NCBI GenBank assembly: GCA_020248785.1
Contig: JADCGX010000001.1
Location: forward strand, 56,449-120,448
DNA: 64,000 nt
Reading direction: 5' to 3'
Source: Burkholderiales bacterium
Lineage (GTDB): Bacteria; Pseudomonadota; Gammaproteobacteria; Burkholderiales; Burkholderiaceae_F
Positions 50,884 through 63,068 of the stretch are shown piece after piece; position 1 is the first letter of the stretch, and each line of letters opens with the position of its first letter. Position numbers and translations under genes: made by a program. The notes under the pieces were generated by a model. That model searched no databases and was not told where the DNA came from. It saw nothing but the letters and a program-made list of their open reading frames with translations.

Positions 50884-52329
50884 ATGCTTCCAATTTGGCA
50901 AGACTGCGCGCGCGCTTTGGAGCGCGAACTCACCCCCCAACAGTTCTCAGCCTGGATCAAACCCCTCCGCGCCATCGACTACGACGCCACCAACGGCCGG
51001 CTTCGCATCGGCGCACCCAACCGGTTCAAGCTCGACGCGATTCGCGCGCAGTTTGCGGCACGCATCCAGGCCGCCGCCGCCAGCGCCGTGCAGCGACCGG
51101 TGGAAATCGTGTTCGAGGTCGAGAACGCCACTGAGGGCCTTGCCAACGGCACGGCCGCCAATGACGGTGCTGCCGGCCCCACCGGCGCCCTCACCAGCGA
51201 TCTGGCCGCCAGCGTGGCCAGCACCGGCAACAGCGCGCGGGCCAATGGCGCCTATGGCACCGCCAGCGGCAACAACGGCAACAGCACCAGCACCGCCGAC
51301 ACCTTTGAGCGCGCGCGCCTGAACGCCGCGCTGAGCTTCGACTCGTTCGTCACCGGCAAGGCCAACCAGCTGGCACGGGCCGCCGCGATGCAAGTCTCGG
51401 AGAACCCCGGCGGCTCGTACAACCCGCTGTTTCTCTATGGCGGCGTGGGCCTGGGCAAGACGCACCTGGTGCACGCGGTGGGCAACGCCATCCTGGCGCG
51501 CAAGCCCAATGCGCGCGTGCGCTACATCCATGCCGAGCAATACGTGTCCGACGTCGTGCGCGCCTACCAGCGCAAGGCATTCGATGACTTCAAGCGCTAT
51601 TACCACTCGCTCGATCTCCTGCTGATCGACGACATCCAGTTCTTTGCCGGCAAGAGCCGCACGCAGGAAGAGTTCTTTTACGCGTTCGAGGCGCTGGTCG
51701 CGGGCAAGAAGCAGATCATCATCACCAGCGACACCTATCCAAAGGAACTCAAGGACATCGAGGATCGGCTAGTGTCGCGCTTTGCTTCCGGGCTCACGGT
51801 CGCCATCGAGCCGCCCGAGCTCGAAATGCGGGTGGCGATCCTGCTCAAGAAGGCTGAGAACGAAGGCGGGCAACTGTCCGAGGACGTCGCCTTTTTCATT
51901 GCCAAGAACCTGCGCTCCAACGTGCGCGAGCTCGAGGGCGCTTTGCGCAAGGTCCTGGCCTTTGCGAGCTTCCACGCCCGCGCCATCACCATCGATCTCG
52001 CGCGCGAGGCGCTCAAGGACCTGCTGGGTGCATCGACCGGCCTGGTGACGGTCGAGCTGATCCAGAAGACCGTGGCCGACCACTACAAGATCAAGGTCGC
52101 CGACATGTACTCCAAGCGGCGGCCCAATAACATTGCGATGCCGCGCCAGGTCGCGATGTATCTAGCCAAGGAACTGACGCAAAAGAGCCTGCCCGAGATC
52201 GGCGAGCTCTTTGGCGGGCGCGACCACACCACGGTACTGCACGCGGTGCGCAAGATCGGCAAGAACAGGCAGATGGACTCCGAACTTAACCACGCCCTGC
52301 ATGTGCTCGAGCAGATGCTCAAGGGCTAA
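50884..52329 (+). CDS. dnaA: chromosomal replication initiator DnaA
   Basis: 481 residues. Domain I starts [20 protein letters not shown], matching the family's WQ..LE.EL pattern, which favours ATG 50884 over ATG 50866. A long Ala/Asn/Gly/Ser/Thr linker (about 85-140) is domain II. The AAA+ domain has Walker [10 protein letters not shown] near 186 and [20 protein letters not shown]. The domain IV signature [16 protein letters not shown] near 443 binds DnaA boxes, candidates for which flank the gene on both sides. Confidence 0.96.
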   Translation: MLPIWQDCARALERELTPQQFSAWIKPLRAIDYDATNGRLRIGAPNRFKLDAIRAQFAARIQAAAASAVQRPVEIVFEVENATEGLANGTAANDGAAGPTGALTSDLAASVASTGNSARANGAYGTASGNNGNSTSTADTFERARLNAALSFDSFVTGKANQLARAAAMQVSENPGGSYNPLFLYGGVGLGKTHLVHAVGNAILARKPNARVRYIHAEQYVSDVVRAYQRKAFDDFKRYYHSLDLLLIDDIQFFAGKSRTQEEFFYAFEALVAGKKQIIITSDTYPKELKDIEDRLVSRFASGLTVAIEPPELEMRVAILLKKAENEGGQLSEDVAFFIAKNLRSNVRELEGALRKVLAFASFHARAITIDLAREALKDLLGASTGLVTVELIQKTVADHYKIKVADMYSKRRPNNIAMPRQVAMYLAKELTQKSLPEIGELFGGRDHTTVLHAVRKIGKNRQMDSELNHALHVLEQMLKG

Positions 52330-52702
52330 CGCATGGTGCGCGCGCAAGGCTGGCGCGCGGGATTGGGCTTTGAGCGAGCCAACGGCACGCACGCGCGCGC
52401 AACCCTGCCCGTGGATCGTGCGCAAACAGTGGCGGGATAACCTGGCGTTTCGCGTTGATAACCAGACGGATAACTGCCTGGAAAAGTGCGACAGCCCTGT
52501 GGATGATGATGAACAACCTGCAAGCTTTTCACGGCCGCCTGAAAGTTTTCCCGCCGGCCCACAGGATGTCAGTCACCAAGCAGACCGCTTGCCCACAGTC
52601 ATTCAGCTGCGCTAACGCATTGATCGAACGAGACCAAACGGCCTTATCCCCAGGTTTGATGCTCCTTTTTTAATTAAGACTTATCAAGAGGATCTATACA
52701 AA
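52330..52702. other. dnaA-dnaN gap with DnaA-box-like sites and an AT-rich segment
   Basis: 373 bases, no gene. Box-like 9-mers: TGTGGATGA at 52498 (reverse of TCATCCACA), TTGCCCACA at 52590, TTATCCCCA at 52644. A T/A-rich stretch (CTTTTTTAATTAAGACTTAT, 52664-52683) precedes dnaN, unusual for this GC-rich DNA. It may be part of a bipartite origin, a dnaN promoter with DnaA control, or both. Confidence 0.55.
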
Positions 52703-53803
52703 ATGCAACTCGTCAAAGCCTCGCGGGATGCGTTGCTCAAGCCGCTGCAGGTGGTCAGCGGCATCGTCGAGCGACGGCAGACTTTGCCGATCCTCGCCAA
52801 CATCCTCGTGAAAAAGGATGGCGAGAGGGTGTCGTTCACCGCAACCGACCTGGAGATCCAAATCCAGACCTCGGCCGAGATCGGCGCGGGCAAGGACCAG
52901 GTCGCCACTACCGTGGCCGCGCGCAAACTCGTCGACATCTTGCGCGCCCTGCCCGAGTCCGACGTTGCGTTGTCGCTCGCGGCGAAGAAGCTCACCGTGC
53001 AGTCGGCCAAGAGCCGCTTCAACCTGCAAACGCTGGCCGCAGAGGAGTTTCCCACGGTGGCGCAGGCCGAGTTCTCGGCCGATTTCACGCTGCCGGCGGC
53101 TACGCTGAAGTACCTGCTCAACATGGTCCACTTTTCCATGGCCGCGCAGGACATCCGCTACTACCTGAACGGCATGCTGATAATCGTTGACGGCGCCACA
53201 GTGCGCGCCGTGGCCACCGACGGTCACCGCCTGGCGCTGTGTGAGGTGAGCAAGGACGGCGCGACCAACAAGATCGAGGCGATCATCCCGCGCAAGACCA
53301 TCCTCGAGCTGATGCGCCTCTTGCCCGACAGCGAAGACCCGGTGCGCGTGCAAATGGCTGCCAACCAGGTGAAGTTCAGCTTCGGCTCGATCGAACTCGT
53401 CAGCAAGTTGGTGGAAGGCCGCTTCCCCGATTACCAGCGCGTGCTGCCCGCCAATAACACCAAGTTCGTGACCGTGGGCCGCGCCGAGATGATGGCCGCG
53501 CTGCAGCGCGCCGCCATTCTCACCACCGATAAATTCAAGGGCGTGCGCGTGGTGCTGGCGCCCGGCTCGATCAAGATCAACTCCACCAACGCCGACCAGG
53601 AAGACGCGCAAGAGGAACTCGAGGTCGAGTACAGCGGCGAGGGCCTGGACATCGGCTTCAACGTCACGTACTTGCTCGACGTGCTCGGCAACCTCACCAG
53701 CGAGCATGTCCGCCTTTCTTTCGGCGACGCACTGGGCTCCGCGCTGATCACGATGGTCGACAGCGAGAAGTTCAAGTACGTCGTGATGCCGATGAGGATT
53801 TGA
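52703..53803 (+). CDS. dnaN: DNA polymerase III beta sliding clamp
   Basis: 366 residues, the ring-shaped processivity clamp with three repeated domains. MQLVKASRDALLKPLQVVSG, LPILANILV, the central ATDGHRLALCEVS and the C-terminal YVVMPMRI are family hallmarks. It follows dnaA and precedes gyrB, the classic order. Confidence 0.98.
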   Translation: MQLVKASRDALLKPLQVVSGIVERRQTLPILANILVKKDGERVSFTATDLEIQIQTSAEIGAGKDQVATTVAARKLVDILRALPESDVALSLAAKKLTVQSAKSRFNLQTLAAEEFPTVAQAEFSADFTLPAATLKYLLNMVHFSMAAQDIRYYLNGMLIIVDGATVRAVATDGHRLALCEVSKDGATNKIEAIIPRKTILELMRLLPDSEDPVRVQMAANQVKFSFGSIELVSKLVEGRFPDYQRVLPANNTKFVTVGRAEMMAALQRAAILTTDKFKGVRVVLAPGSIKINSTNADQEDAQEELEVEYSGEGLDIGFNVTYLLDVLGNLTSEHVRLSFGDALGSALITMVDSEKFKYVVMPMRI

Positions 53804-53828
53804 TGCGGGAGTAGCGCAGCAGCAAGGA

Positions 53829-56592
<2,764 letters not shown>

Positions 56593-56727
56593 TTGCGTAG
56601 GTTCTATGTCCGCATCGCTGCGTCTTCACTGTGGCTGCGAGCGGCCAGGAGCGGCCTTCGTCGATAAATGTGATCGCGCCCGGCAGCGGACGCGGGCAGC
56701 GAACGCTGTTTCCGCCGCCCGCTGTCG

Positions 56728-58608
56728 CTAGTGCTCGAAGTCGGCGGTTGCCTTCATTCCCTTCATCACTGACTCCACGGCGCCGGGAGGCATCAGGTGG
56801 CTGCGGTCCAGCACGCGGTCGAGCTGGGTCAGAGCGTCGGCTGCCGACGACGCGCGCGTGCCGAGCACGAAGGCGGCGAGTCCCTGTCGCGTGAGCTGGA
56901 AGTGCGTCGGCGCGGCGGCCGCCGCATCGCTGATGACGAGGACGCCGTTGCGCAGTTCGAGCCGACGCAGGCGCGGATCGCCCTCGACGGCCAACGTGAA
57001 CGCCTGGCGCAGCCCTTCGGCCTTGCGCGGATCCACGAGGTAGCGCACGAACTGCAGGTTCTCGTCCACGGACGCCGCGGCGAGGGCCTGCGCGGTGGGC
57101 GTGCCGAGGAAGCGCCGGATCGCGTCGAGCGTCACCGGCTGACCCATCACCTGCATGGCCCCCTCGATCTGCAGCGCCTCGGTGAGGTAGAAGCCGCGTG
57201 CATTCGCCGACGAAGTGCGCTGTCCGAGCTGGCGGGCCGCCGCCGCGCGGAGCTTGCGCGCCTCGGCGTCGTTCGCGTCCACATCGAGCAGCAGCGTTGT
57301 CAGCCGGAGCGTCCACCGCCAGTTGGCAAGCCCTCCTTGTGCGTTGGCGCTGGTGGCGGCCTGACGGACGGCTGCCTGGCCGCCCATCATCTGCACGGTG
57401 CGCGCCGCTTCCTCGCTCTCGGACAGGGGATTGATGTCGTAGATGTCACCGCCGAACCAGCCGAGCGTGCCGTTGTAGACCTGCCTGACGTGGCTCTCGA
57501 CCTGGCCGTAGTTCTCCCTGTCCCCACGCAAATTGCCCGGCATGTACACCTGTTCAGCCGCCTGGCGTCCGTCCAGGCCGTGCGAGATCAGTCGCAGTGT
57601 CTGATCGTGAATCAGCTGCACGCCGTCGACCGAGCGCTGCACGGCGTCGCGCACCGCGTCCTCGCCCTTGACGGTGGGCCCGTGAACGTCGAGCAGGAAC
57701 TCGGCGTTTTTCGACTCCATCCATCGTGCGTCCTGGATGAAAATCGACGGATTGCGATAGGGCCCGCCGCGCAGCGTGTACACGTTGAAGATGCCGCCCG
57801 GCACCATGAAGTTGATCACGACCATGCGCTTGCGCGAAAAATAGAAGCCGACACTGTCGCCCGTGTCCGAGCGGGCGGGTGCCACCTGCACCGGCTCGCC
57901 GGCGATGACGAGGTCGACGACGCGACCGTCCGGGAACAGCCGCGTGGGCGGCTGGTAGCTCGAACCGGCGAGCAGTTTCTCCGGAGGAAAGCCGAGCTGG
58001 TTCGGGAACGCGTCGGGTCCGCTGCGCGGGTGAAACACGCCGAACTGAGCGGCCGCGCGCGCCTGGTAGATGCCGCTGAGCACGCTAATTCCGCTCGAGG
58101 TGTTGCGGTTGCGATCCAGGTGCTCGTGTCCCCAGACCTCCGCGCCCTTGTCGAGCCATGCGCCGGTGCCGTTTGCGTAGTGCCAGTGCGTCAGGAGGAT
58201 GGCCGCGACTTTCACTTTGCGGCCGAGCGTCTGCTCAAGCATGGCGCGCATCTCGGCGGCGGCCTGCGTGTAGTCGCCCGTGTCGACGATGATCCAGCCG
58301 CGCGGCGCCTCGATCGCGAAGCTGCTGCCCAGACCCCAGCCGCGCATGGCATACACGCCCTCGGTGACCTGTTCGACCCGCTTTGGCGCCCCGATGCCCC
58401 ACTTTTCGTTCGCCAGCACCGCGGCGCGCGTCGTGATCGCGCCGTTTGGCGCAACGACGGTTTCGCTGCGCAGCGACGGGCTGTGCCAGGAAGATTCCGT
58501 CTGTCCCGCTGGCGCGCCGGCGGATGATGACTGAGCGTGTCCCAGCGAGCACGGGCCGATCGCGAGCGTGGCGACGGCGCAGGCGATCTGGAGGGTCCGA
58601 GAGTTCAT
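56728..58608 (-). CDS. alkylsulfatase-like exported metallo-beta-lactamase-fold protein lacking zinc ligands
   Basis: 626 residues: signal peptide (cleavage near GHAQ), MBL-fold domain (about 80-330), an alkylsulfatase-type dimerisation domain (about 350-480, with GWFGGDIYDINPLSESEEAA) and a C-terminal SCP2-like domain (about 500-620). The layout matches SdsA1/BDS1-type sulfatases. The zinc motif THxHxDH reads THWHYAN (141-146): both histidines stay, while Asp and His become Ala and Asn. The later TEAPxEM and AENATHTLHN ligand regions are also replaced (ARSDTGDSVGFY, VINFMVPGGIFN). Catalysis by the usual route is doubtful. It follows a FadL-type porin gene by about 98 bp. Confidence 0.85.
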   Translation of the reverse strand: MNSRTLQIACAVATLAIGPCSLGHAQSSSAGAPAGQTESSWHSPSLRSETVVAPNGAITTRAAVLANEKWGIGAPKRVEQVTEGVYAMRGWGLGSSFAIEAPRGWIIVDTGDYTQAAAEMRAMLEQTLGRKVKVAAILLTHWHYANGTGAWLDKGAEVWGHEHLDRNRNTSSGISVLSGIYQARAAAQFGVFHPRSGPDAFPNQLGFPPEKLLAGSSYQPPTRLFPDGRVVDLVIAGEPVQVAPARSDTGDSVGFYFSRKRMVVINFMVPGGIFNVYTLRGGPYRNPSIFIQDARWMESKNAEFLLDVHGPTVKGEDAVRDAVQRSVDGVQLIHDQTLRLISHGLDGRQAAEQVYMPGNLRGDRENYGQVESHVRQVYNGTLGWFGGDIYDINPLSESEEAARTVQMMGGQAAVRQAATSANAQGGLANWRWTLRLTTLLLDVDANDAEARKLRAAAARQLGQRTSSANARGFYLTEALQIEGAMQVMGQPVTLDAIRRFLGTPTAQALAAASVDENLQFVRYLVDPRKAEGLRQAFTLAVEGDPRLRRLELRNGVLVISDAAAAAPTHFQLTRQGLAAFVLGTRASSAADALTQLDRVLDRSHLMPPGAVESVMKGMKATADFEH

Positions 58609-58706
58609 GACCTAATTTCCTCCGTTTTCAGTTGCAGGCCGATCAAGACCCGATCAAGGCTTGAAGTGGGCCGCGATAGCGGTGGCTGTAGGTTCACCAG
58701 CCGGCT

Positions 58707-60152
58707 TCAAAGCGCCCAGTTGCCGTACACGGACAGCGTGACAGCAGCCGTATTCCGATACTCGCCGACCAGATTGCCGCGGCCTCCCAGCGCCGGCGGC
58801 AGTGCGCTGGTGGATTCCACGTTCAGGGTCCCGCCGTAGATCACCGATCCAGCGATGCCCCACTTCGTCGTGGGCGACAGCTGCTGTTCGCCGCCCAGGC
58901 CGAAGCGCCACGCCGAATTTAGCGGCAGCAGCGGGGTGACCCGGCTGCCTGACTGGAAACCCGAGTCGTAGGCCATGCCGAAGTTGAGCTTCCACGGGCC
59001 CGACAACTGGTACTGCGCACCGGCGGCGACGTGCCAGGTGTCCTTGAACGGGATCGCGGTCGTCAGGCCGGCGGGGTTGTTGCCGATGTCGACGCCGATC
59101 TCGACCTCGCCGAATCGCGACCATTGTTGCCAGCCGACGTTGCCCATCACTGCCCACCGTTCGTCGATCTGGGTGTATCCGCTGGCCATGACCTGCTGCG
59201 GTACGCGCACGCCCGCATTGAGCTGCGCGTCGAGCAAGCCACGACTGCGCAGCAAGGTCGATAGCACCGGACCGAGTCCGGAGAACTGCGGCTGCGTCTT
59301 GAAGTCGAGCTTGACTTCCGAGGTCCAGGTCACGCCGACCCGCGAGGTCGGCGACCATGCGTACAAGAGCCCGAGGTTGCCGCCCATGCCCCAGGCGGTG
59401 TCGTCGAACTCGAAACTGCCGTCGGCCGCGCCAGGGACAATGTTGTTGACCGCGACCTTCTGGTTCATGACGCCGTACATGACGTTGATGCCGGCGCCCA
59501 GCGAAAGGTGCTCGTTCAAGCGGTAGGCCACCGAAGGCACGAAGGACACGCCGAGCAGCGTGGCCTCCTGGGCACGGTAGCGGCCGACCCAGCTAGTGTC
59601 GTAGTCGAGGATCGAGCCGAAGTTGCCGGTCGCCGCGAAGCCGAGCTTGAGGTCGGACGAAACGCTGTGCGTGACGAACACGCCACCGCCCGGCACAACG
59701 CCGTTGGAGCCGAAGACCCGGCCGCCGTCGCCGCTGCCGAGCGCGGGGGTCGTGCCCTCGCCGACGGAGAACCGTGTGTTGAGCCGCATCAGCTGGCCAC
59801 CGGCCAGCACCTGCGTGCCGTCCAGCCGCGTCATGCCGGCCGGGTTGGTGAAGGCGGTCGAGGCATCCTGCGCGCGGGCTGCATAGCCGGCCGCGGCGAG
59901 GCCAACTTCGGCGGTACCGAACTCGTAGAGAAGCAGGCCGCCGGCCGCGGCGGGCATGGCGCTGCACGCCACTGCTGCGAAAAGTGCCAGACGCCACAAT
60001 CCTGTTGTGCCGCTCCATTCGCAGGGACCGCAACCCGTCGCCCGAACACGCCGCCGTGAGCCGAACGGGCTGACCAGAGGGCGACTGACGGAGTGCGTGG
60101 CAATAGCGTGGCTCAATGCGCGCGACGGATCGCCAGGAGCGAGGTGCGACAT
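58707..60152 (-). CDS. FadL/TodX-family outer-membrane transport porin
   Basis: 481 residues from ATG 60152. A typical signal peptide (RLALFAAVACSAMPAAAGGL) starts only at about residue 53, so a later start (for example TTG just before WRLALF) is likely. The mature protein begins YEFGTAEVGLAAAGYAARAQ then DASTAFTNPAGM, the FadL N-terminal plug, followed by a 14-strand barrel. Relatives import long-chain fatty acids or hydrocarbons. Upstream of the sulfatase-like gene and divergent from a Crp/Fnr regulator. Confidence 0.88.
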   Translation of the reverse strand: MSHLAPGDPSRALSHAIATHSVSRPLVSPFGSRRRVRATGCGPCEWSGTTGLWRLALFAAVACSAMPAAAGGLLLYEFGTAEVGLAAAGYAARAQDASTAFTNPAGMTRLDGTQVLAGGQLMRLNTRFSVGEGTTPALGSGDGGRVFGSNGVVPGGGVFVTHSVSSDLKLGFAATGNFGSILDYDTSWVGRYRAQEATLLGVSFVPSVAYRLNEHLSLGAGINVMYGVMNQKVAVNNIVPGAADGSFEFDDTAWGMGGNLGLLYAWSPTSRVGVTWTSEVKLDFKTQPQFSGLGPVLSTLLRSRGLLDAQLNAGVRVPQQVMASGYTQIDERWAVMGNVGWQQWSRFGEVEIGVDIGNNPAGLTTAIPFKDTWHVAAGAQYQLSGPWKLNFGMAYDSGFQSGSRVTPLLPLNSAWRFGLGGEQQLSPTTKWGIAGSVIYGGTLNVESTSALPPALGGRGNLVGEYRNTAAVTLSVYGNWAL

Positions 60153-60329
60153 CAGGGTACCGTGGAATTGAAGGAGTCAGGGCGAACTGTTCGCCCAGCC
60201 TGCGGGCGCGGCGATCGGTAGTGCCCAGGCATACACGCCGCCGCAGTCAAAATATCACGGCGCTGCGAAGCACTTTGCCCAAAATGGCACAATCGCTGCG
60301 CCACCCGCCACTTCCTGCGATGAGGCACG

Positions 60330-61037
60330 ATGGCCAGGCTCCGCGGCCAAGGCGTTCCAACCGGCTTCCCGATCCGCGGATGGTTCGCGGACAGCGCTCC
60401 GGCTTTCCGTCGCGAGTTCCTGGCGCTGGCGCGCCCGGAGTTCTTTGCGGCTGGCAGCGTGATCTACAGGGCAGGCGACGATGGGCAGGACGTCTTCGGT
60501 GTCAGCTCCGGTGTGGTGATCTTGCAGGGAAAGTTCACCCACCCGGATGCGATGCTCCTGCACATGTTGCGGCCTGGAGAATGGTTCGGCACGGTGCCGT
60601 TGCTCCTCGGACGCAGTCGACGCGTCGCCGCCGTCGCAAGAACTGACGCGAACCTCCTGCGCGTTCCGGGGGACCGGCTGCGCGCACTGCTACGACGTCG
60701 CCCGGAGTGGTTTGCCGAGCTCGGGCGTGACGCGATTTATCACATGGACGTCGCGATGCAGATCGCCGTCGACCTGCTGATCCGCGATGCCACGGCGCGC
60801 TGCGCGGCCGTCCTGCTGCGCATGGCCGGCCGGCGCTGGACCTCGGATCCGGATGCAAACCTGCCGTCCGAAATCCCGGCTTCGCAGGGTGAACTCGCGA
60901 TGCTCTGCAACGTCTCCAGGAACACGTTCAGCCGCGTCGTGAAAGAGCTTTCAAGCCGTCGACTCTTGACGCTCAACTACAGGTCGCTGACCCTGAACGA
61001 CCCTTCGCTACTGCGTGGGGTCGCGGAAGCCGGCTGA
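60330..61037 (+). CDS. Crp/Fnr-family transcriptional regulator
   Basis: 235 residues. An N-terminal cyclic-nucleotide-binding-type barrel (about 25-130, AGSVIYRAGDDGQDVFGVSS), a dimer helix and a C-terminal winged helix with SQGELAMLCNVSRNTFSRVV. No Fnr-type cysteine cluster is seen, and the cAMP-contact residues are not conserved, so the signal is unknown. It is divergent from the FadL/sulfatase-like pair (about 180 bp between starts), its likely target. Confidence 0.9.
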   Translation: MARLRGQGVPTGFPIRGWFADSAPAFRREFLALARPEFFAAGSVIYRAGDDGQDVFGVSSGVVILQGKFTHPDAMLLHMLRPGEWFGTVPLLLGRSRRVAAVARTDANLLRVPGDRLRALLRRRPEWFAELGRDAIYHMDVAMQIAVDLLIRDATARCAAVLLRMAGRRWTSDPDANLPSEIPASQGELAMLCNVSRNTFSRVVKELSSRRLLTLNYRSLTLNDPSLLRGVAEAG

Positions 61038-61362
61038 GAACAGCCCGCCAGTCGCGCCCGGCCTTGGTGGCGCAGCGGCGCCGGGTGCGCATGATCCGTC
61101 CCGTTGCCGATCGCAACGATGTCAGCCTTCTGCGTGAAGTCGAAGGCCGGTTTCGGGCGCCGCGAACGGCAGCAAAGGATCGAACTCGGTCCTCTGGACG
61201 GTCCGCTTTGTGGCGGCGTGATCGGGAGTCAGCGATAATCATCGCCTGCACACCGTGTGCCGCCCCTCGCGGCCCATGCGTGAGGGAAATTGCAGCATTT
61301 TTGAGAACAGCGGCGACTTGGGTTGCTGGGAATGTGCAAACGCTTCCTCTAAGGAACTTCGG
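61038..61362. other. intergenic stretch upstream of the toxin-antitoxin pair
   Basis: About 325 bases with no gene I can support. It should contain the promoter of the mntA-hepT operon. No clear operator palindrome was found by eye. Confidence 0.4.
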
Positions 61363-61731
61363 ATGCATTTGCAGGTTCATCGAGACCCTACAGAAAGTCG
61401 CGCACACGCCTCGCTCAACCTCGGCGCCAAGCGCGAGGCGATCGCGGCGATGTGCCAACGCTACGGCGTGGCGCGGCTGGATCTCTTTGGGTCCGCAACC
61501 ACCGATCGCTTTGATCCGCAGCACAGCGATCTCGATGTCCTCGTGGAGTTCGACGCTGACTCCAAGCATCTGTTTGATCGCTACTTCAGCTTGAAAGAAG
61601 CGCTGGAGGCGCTGTTTGGACGCAAGGTGGACCTCGTATCCGCCGGCGCACTTCAGAACCCGCACTTCATCTCCGCAGTCCAGCAGACGCGCGAGACGGT
61701 GTATGCAGCCGAAGACGCCCAAGCTGCTTGA
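61363..61731 (+). CDS. mntA: MntA-type nucleotidyltransferase antitoxin
   Basis: 122 residues. The minimal nucleotidyltransferase motif is complete: RLDLFGSATTDRFDPQHSDL then DVLVEF gives GS-x10-DxD. Such proteins neutralise HEPN toxins by adding AMP to them (type VII toxin-antitoxin). ATG 61363 has AAGGA eight bases upstream. It overlaps the next gene by 29 bases, and the HEPN partner follows, as in known pairs. Confidence 0.92.
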   Translation: MHLQVHRDPTESRAHASLNLGAKREAIAAMCQRYGVARLDLFGSATTDRFDPQHSDLDVLVEFDADSKHLFDRYFSLKEALEALFGRKVDLVSAGALQNPHFISAVQQTRETVYAAEDAQAA

Positions 61732-62044
61732 AGACATCCGCGACGCCGCGGACTTCATCCTGCAATCGACGCGCGGCAAAGCTCTGCCCGACTACTCCTC
61801 TGACCGCTTGCTGCGACAAGCGGTCGAGCGCAACTTCGAAATCATTGGCGAGGCAATGAACCGGCTTGCGCAGTCGGACAGTGCAGTGGCGTCACGCATC
61901 AGCCAAGCCCGTCGCATCATTGACTTCCGCAACCTCCTCATCCACGGCTACGACCTCATCGACCACCGGATTGTGTGGAGCACGATCGAAGAGGAGGTTC
62001 CAGTGCTGCTGAGTGAAGTGACGGCGCTTCTAGCGACCAAGTGA
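61703..62044 (+). CDS. hepT: HEPN-domain toxin (HepT)
   Basis: 113 residues, all-helical. The catalytic RNase motif R-x4-H-x-Y is present as RNLLIHGY, followed by DLIDHRIVWSTIEEEVPVLL. It is the toxin of the MNT/HEPN pair, and its Tyr is the expected AMPylation site. Overlaps mntA by 29 bp. It forms part of a small defence island with the genes downstream. Confidence 0.92.
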   Translation: MQPKTPKLLEDIRDAADFILQSTRGKALPDYSSDRLLRQAVERNFEIIGEAMNRLAQSDSAVASRISQARRIIDFRNLLIHGYDLIDHRIVWSTIEEEVPVLLSEVTALLATK

Positions 62045-62051
62045 GCCGCCC

Positions 62052-62339
62052 ATGCAAACGCTCACGATGAACATCAAGCGCTGCTACTTCAAGTGCATCG
62101 TCGATGGCACCAAGCGGGTTGAGTACCGCGACATGAGCCCTTTCTGGCAACAGCGGATCGAGGGCCTGCAAACACCCTTTCGCCTGCGCCTTCTGAACGG
62201 CATGCTGCCTCCCGTTCCGGAGGCCCTGGTCGAGGTCAAGCGCGTGGTACGCAATCGGGCGAACCGGCAGTACGAGCTGCATTTAGGCGCAGTCCTGCGG
62301 ACGCGGCGCTGGGACAAGAAGACCGGCACGCCCAAGTAG
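62052..62339 (+). CDS. ASCH-domain protein
   Basis: 95 residues. MNIKRCYFKCIVDGTKRVEY then RDMSPFWQQRI matches the ASCH fold start (MNIKREYFxxIxxGxKxxEYR). ASCH proteins bind RNA or modified nucleotides; some hydrolyse N4-acetylcytidine. It lies 7 bp after hepT, so it is probably co-transcribed with the toxin pair. The second ATG (62067, MNIKR) is the more usual family start. Confidence 0.82.
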   Translation: MQTLTMNIKRCYFKCIVDGTKRVEYRDMSPFWQQRIEGLQTPFRLRLLNGMLPPVPEALVEVKRVVRNRANRQYELHLGAVLRTRRWDKKTGTPK

Positions 62340-62462
62340 GCCGTGTTGCCTACGAGCTAACGAATGCAAGTAAAGCCGAGCATGACTTTGGCTTTACCGC
62401 AGATCGCTTTCTCACGCACCCCAGCTACCATCGCCCCGCGGCATTGAGGGGACCTCGACCGG

Positions 62463-63068
62463 ATGGCAACGGCCGAACAGCGCGCTCGCGCGAACATCGA
62501 CAAGCTGTTGGGGCAGGCCGGCTGGTCCGTGCAGGACGTCAAAGCCGCGAACCTGCACGCCGCGCGTGGCGTGGCGCTGCGCGAGTTTGAGCTCAACCCC
62601 GGCCACGGCACCGCGGACTTTCTGCTCTACGTCGACAGCAAAGCCGCCGGCGTGATCGAGGCCAAGAAGGAAGGCGCCACGCTCACCGGCGTGGAAGTGC
62701 AGTCGGGCAAGTACGCGCAAGGCCTGCCCGCCGCGCTGCCCGCCCACCGCCGCCCGCTGCCCTTTCTCTACGAGAGCACGGGCAAAGAAACACACTTCAC
62801 CAACCGCCTGGACCCAGAGCCGCGCGCCAAGAACGTCTTTGCCTTCCACCGCCCGGAAACGCTGGCCGATTGGCTCGGCGCCGCGCTCGTCGCCCCGGCG
62901 CCGGCCGGGGCCCAATTAGCCGCCAACGAAGCCCCTGTCCTCTACGACCTAGGCACCTTCCTCCACCGCCTGCAGCACATGCCGCCCCTCCTCACCGAGT
63001 GGGGCGACTTCAAGCTTTGGCCCGCGCAGATCACCGCCATCCGCAACCTGGAAGCCAGCCTTGCCTAG
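62463..63068 (+). CDS. hsdR: type I restriction endonuclease subunit R, nuclease part up to an amber codon
   Basis: 201 residues from ATG 62463 to TAG 63066-63068. This is the N-terminal nuclease domain: GTADFLLYVDSKAAGVIEAK contains the Asp and the Glu-x-Lys of the PD-(D/E)xK site. A linker of about 80 residues follows, ending FKLWPAQITAIRNLEASLA just before the stop. The motor domain continues in the same frame. Product alone would lack DNA translocation. Confidence 0.85.
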   Translation: MATAEQRARANIDKLLGQAGWSVQDVKAANLHAARGVALREFELNPGHGTADFLLYVDSKAAGVIEAKKEGATLTGVEVQSGKYAQGLPAALPAHRRPLPFLYESTGKETHFTNRLDPEPRAKNVFAFHRPETLADWLGAALVAPAPAGAQLAANEAPVLYDLGTFLHRLQHMPPLLTEWGDFKLWPAQITAIRNLEASLA

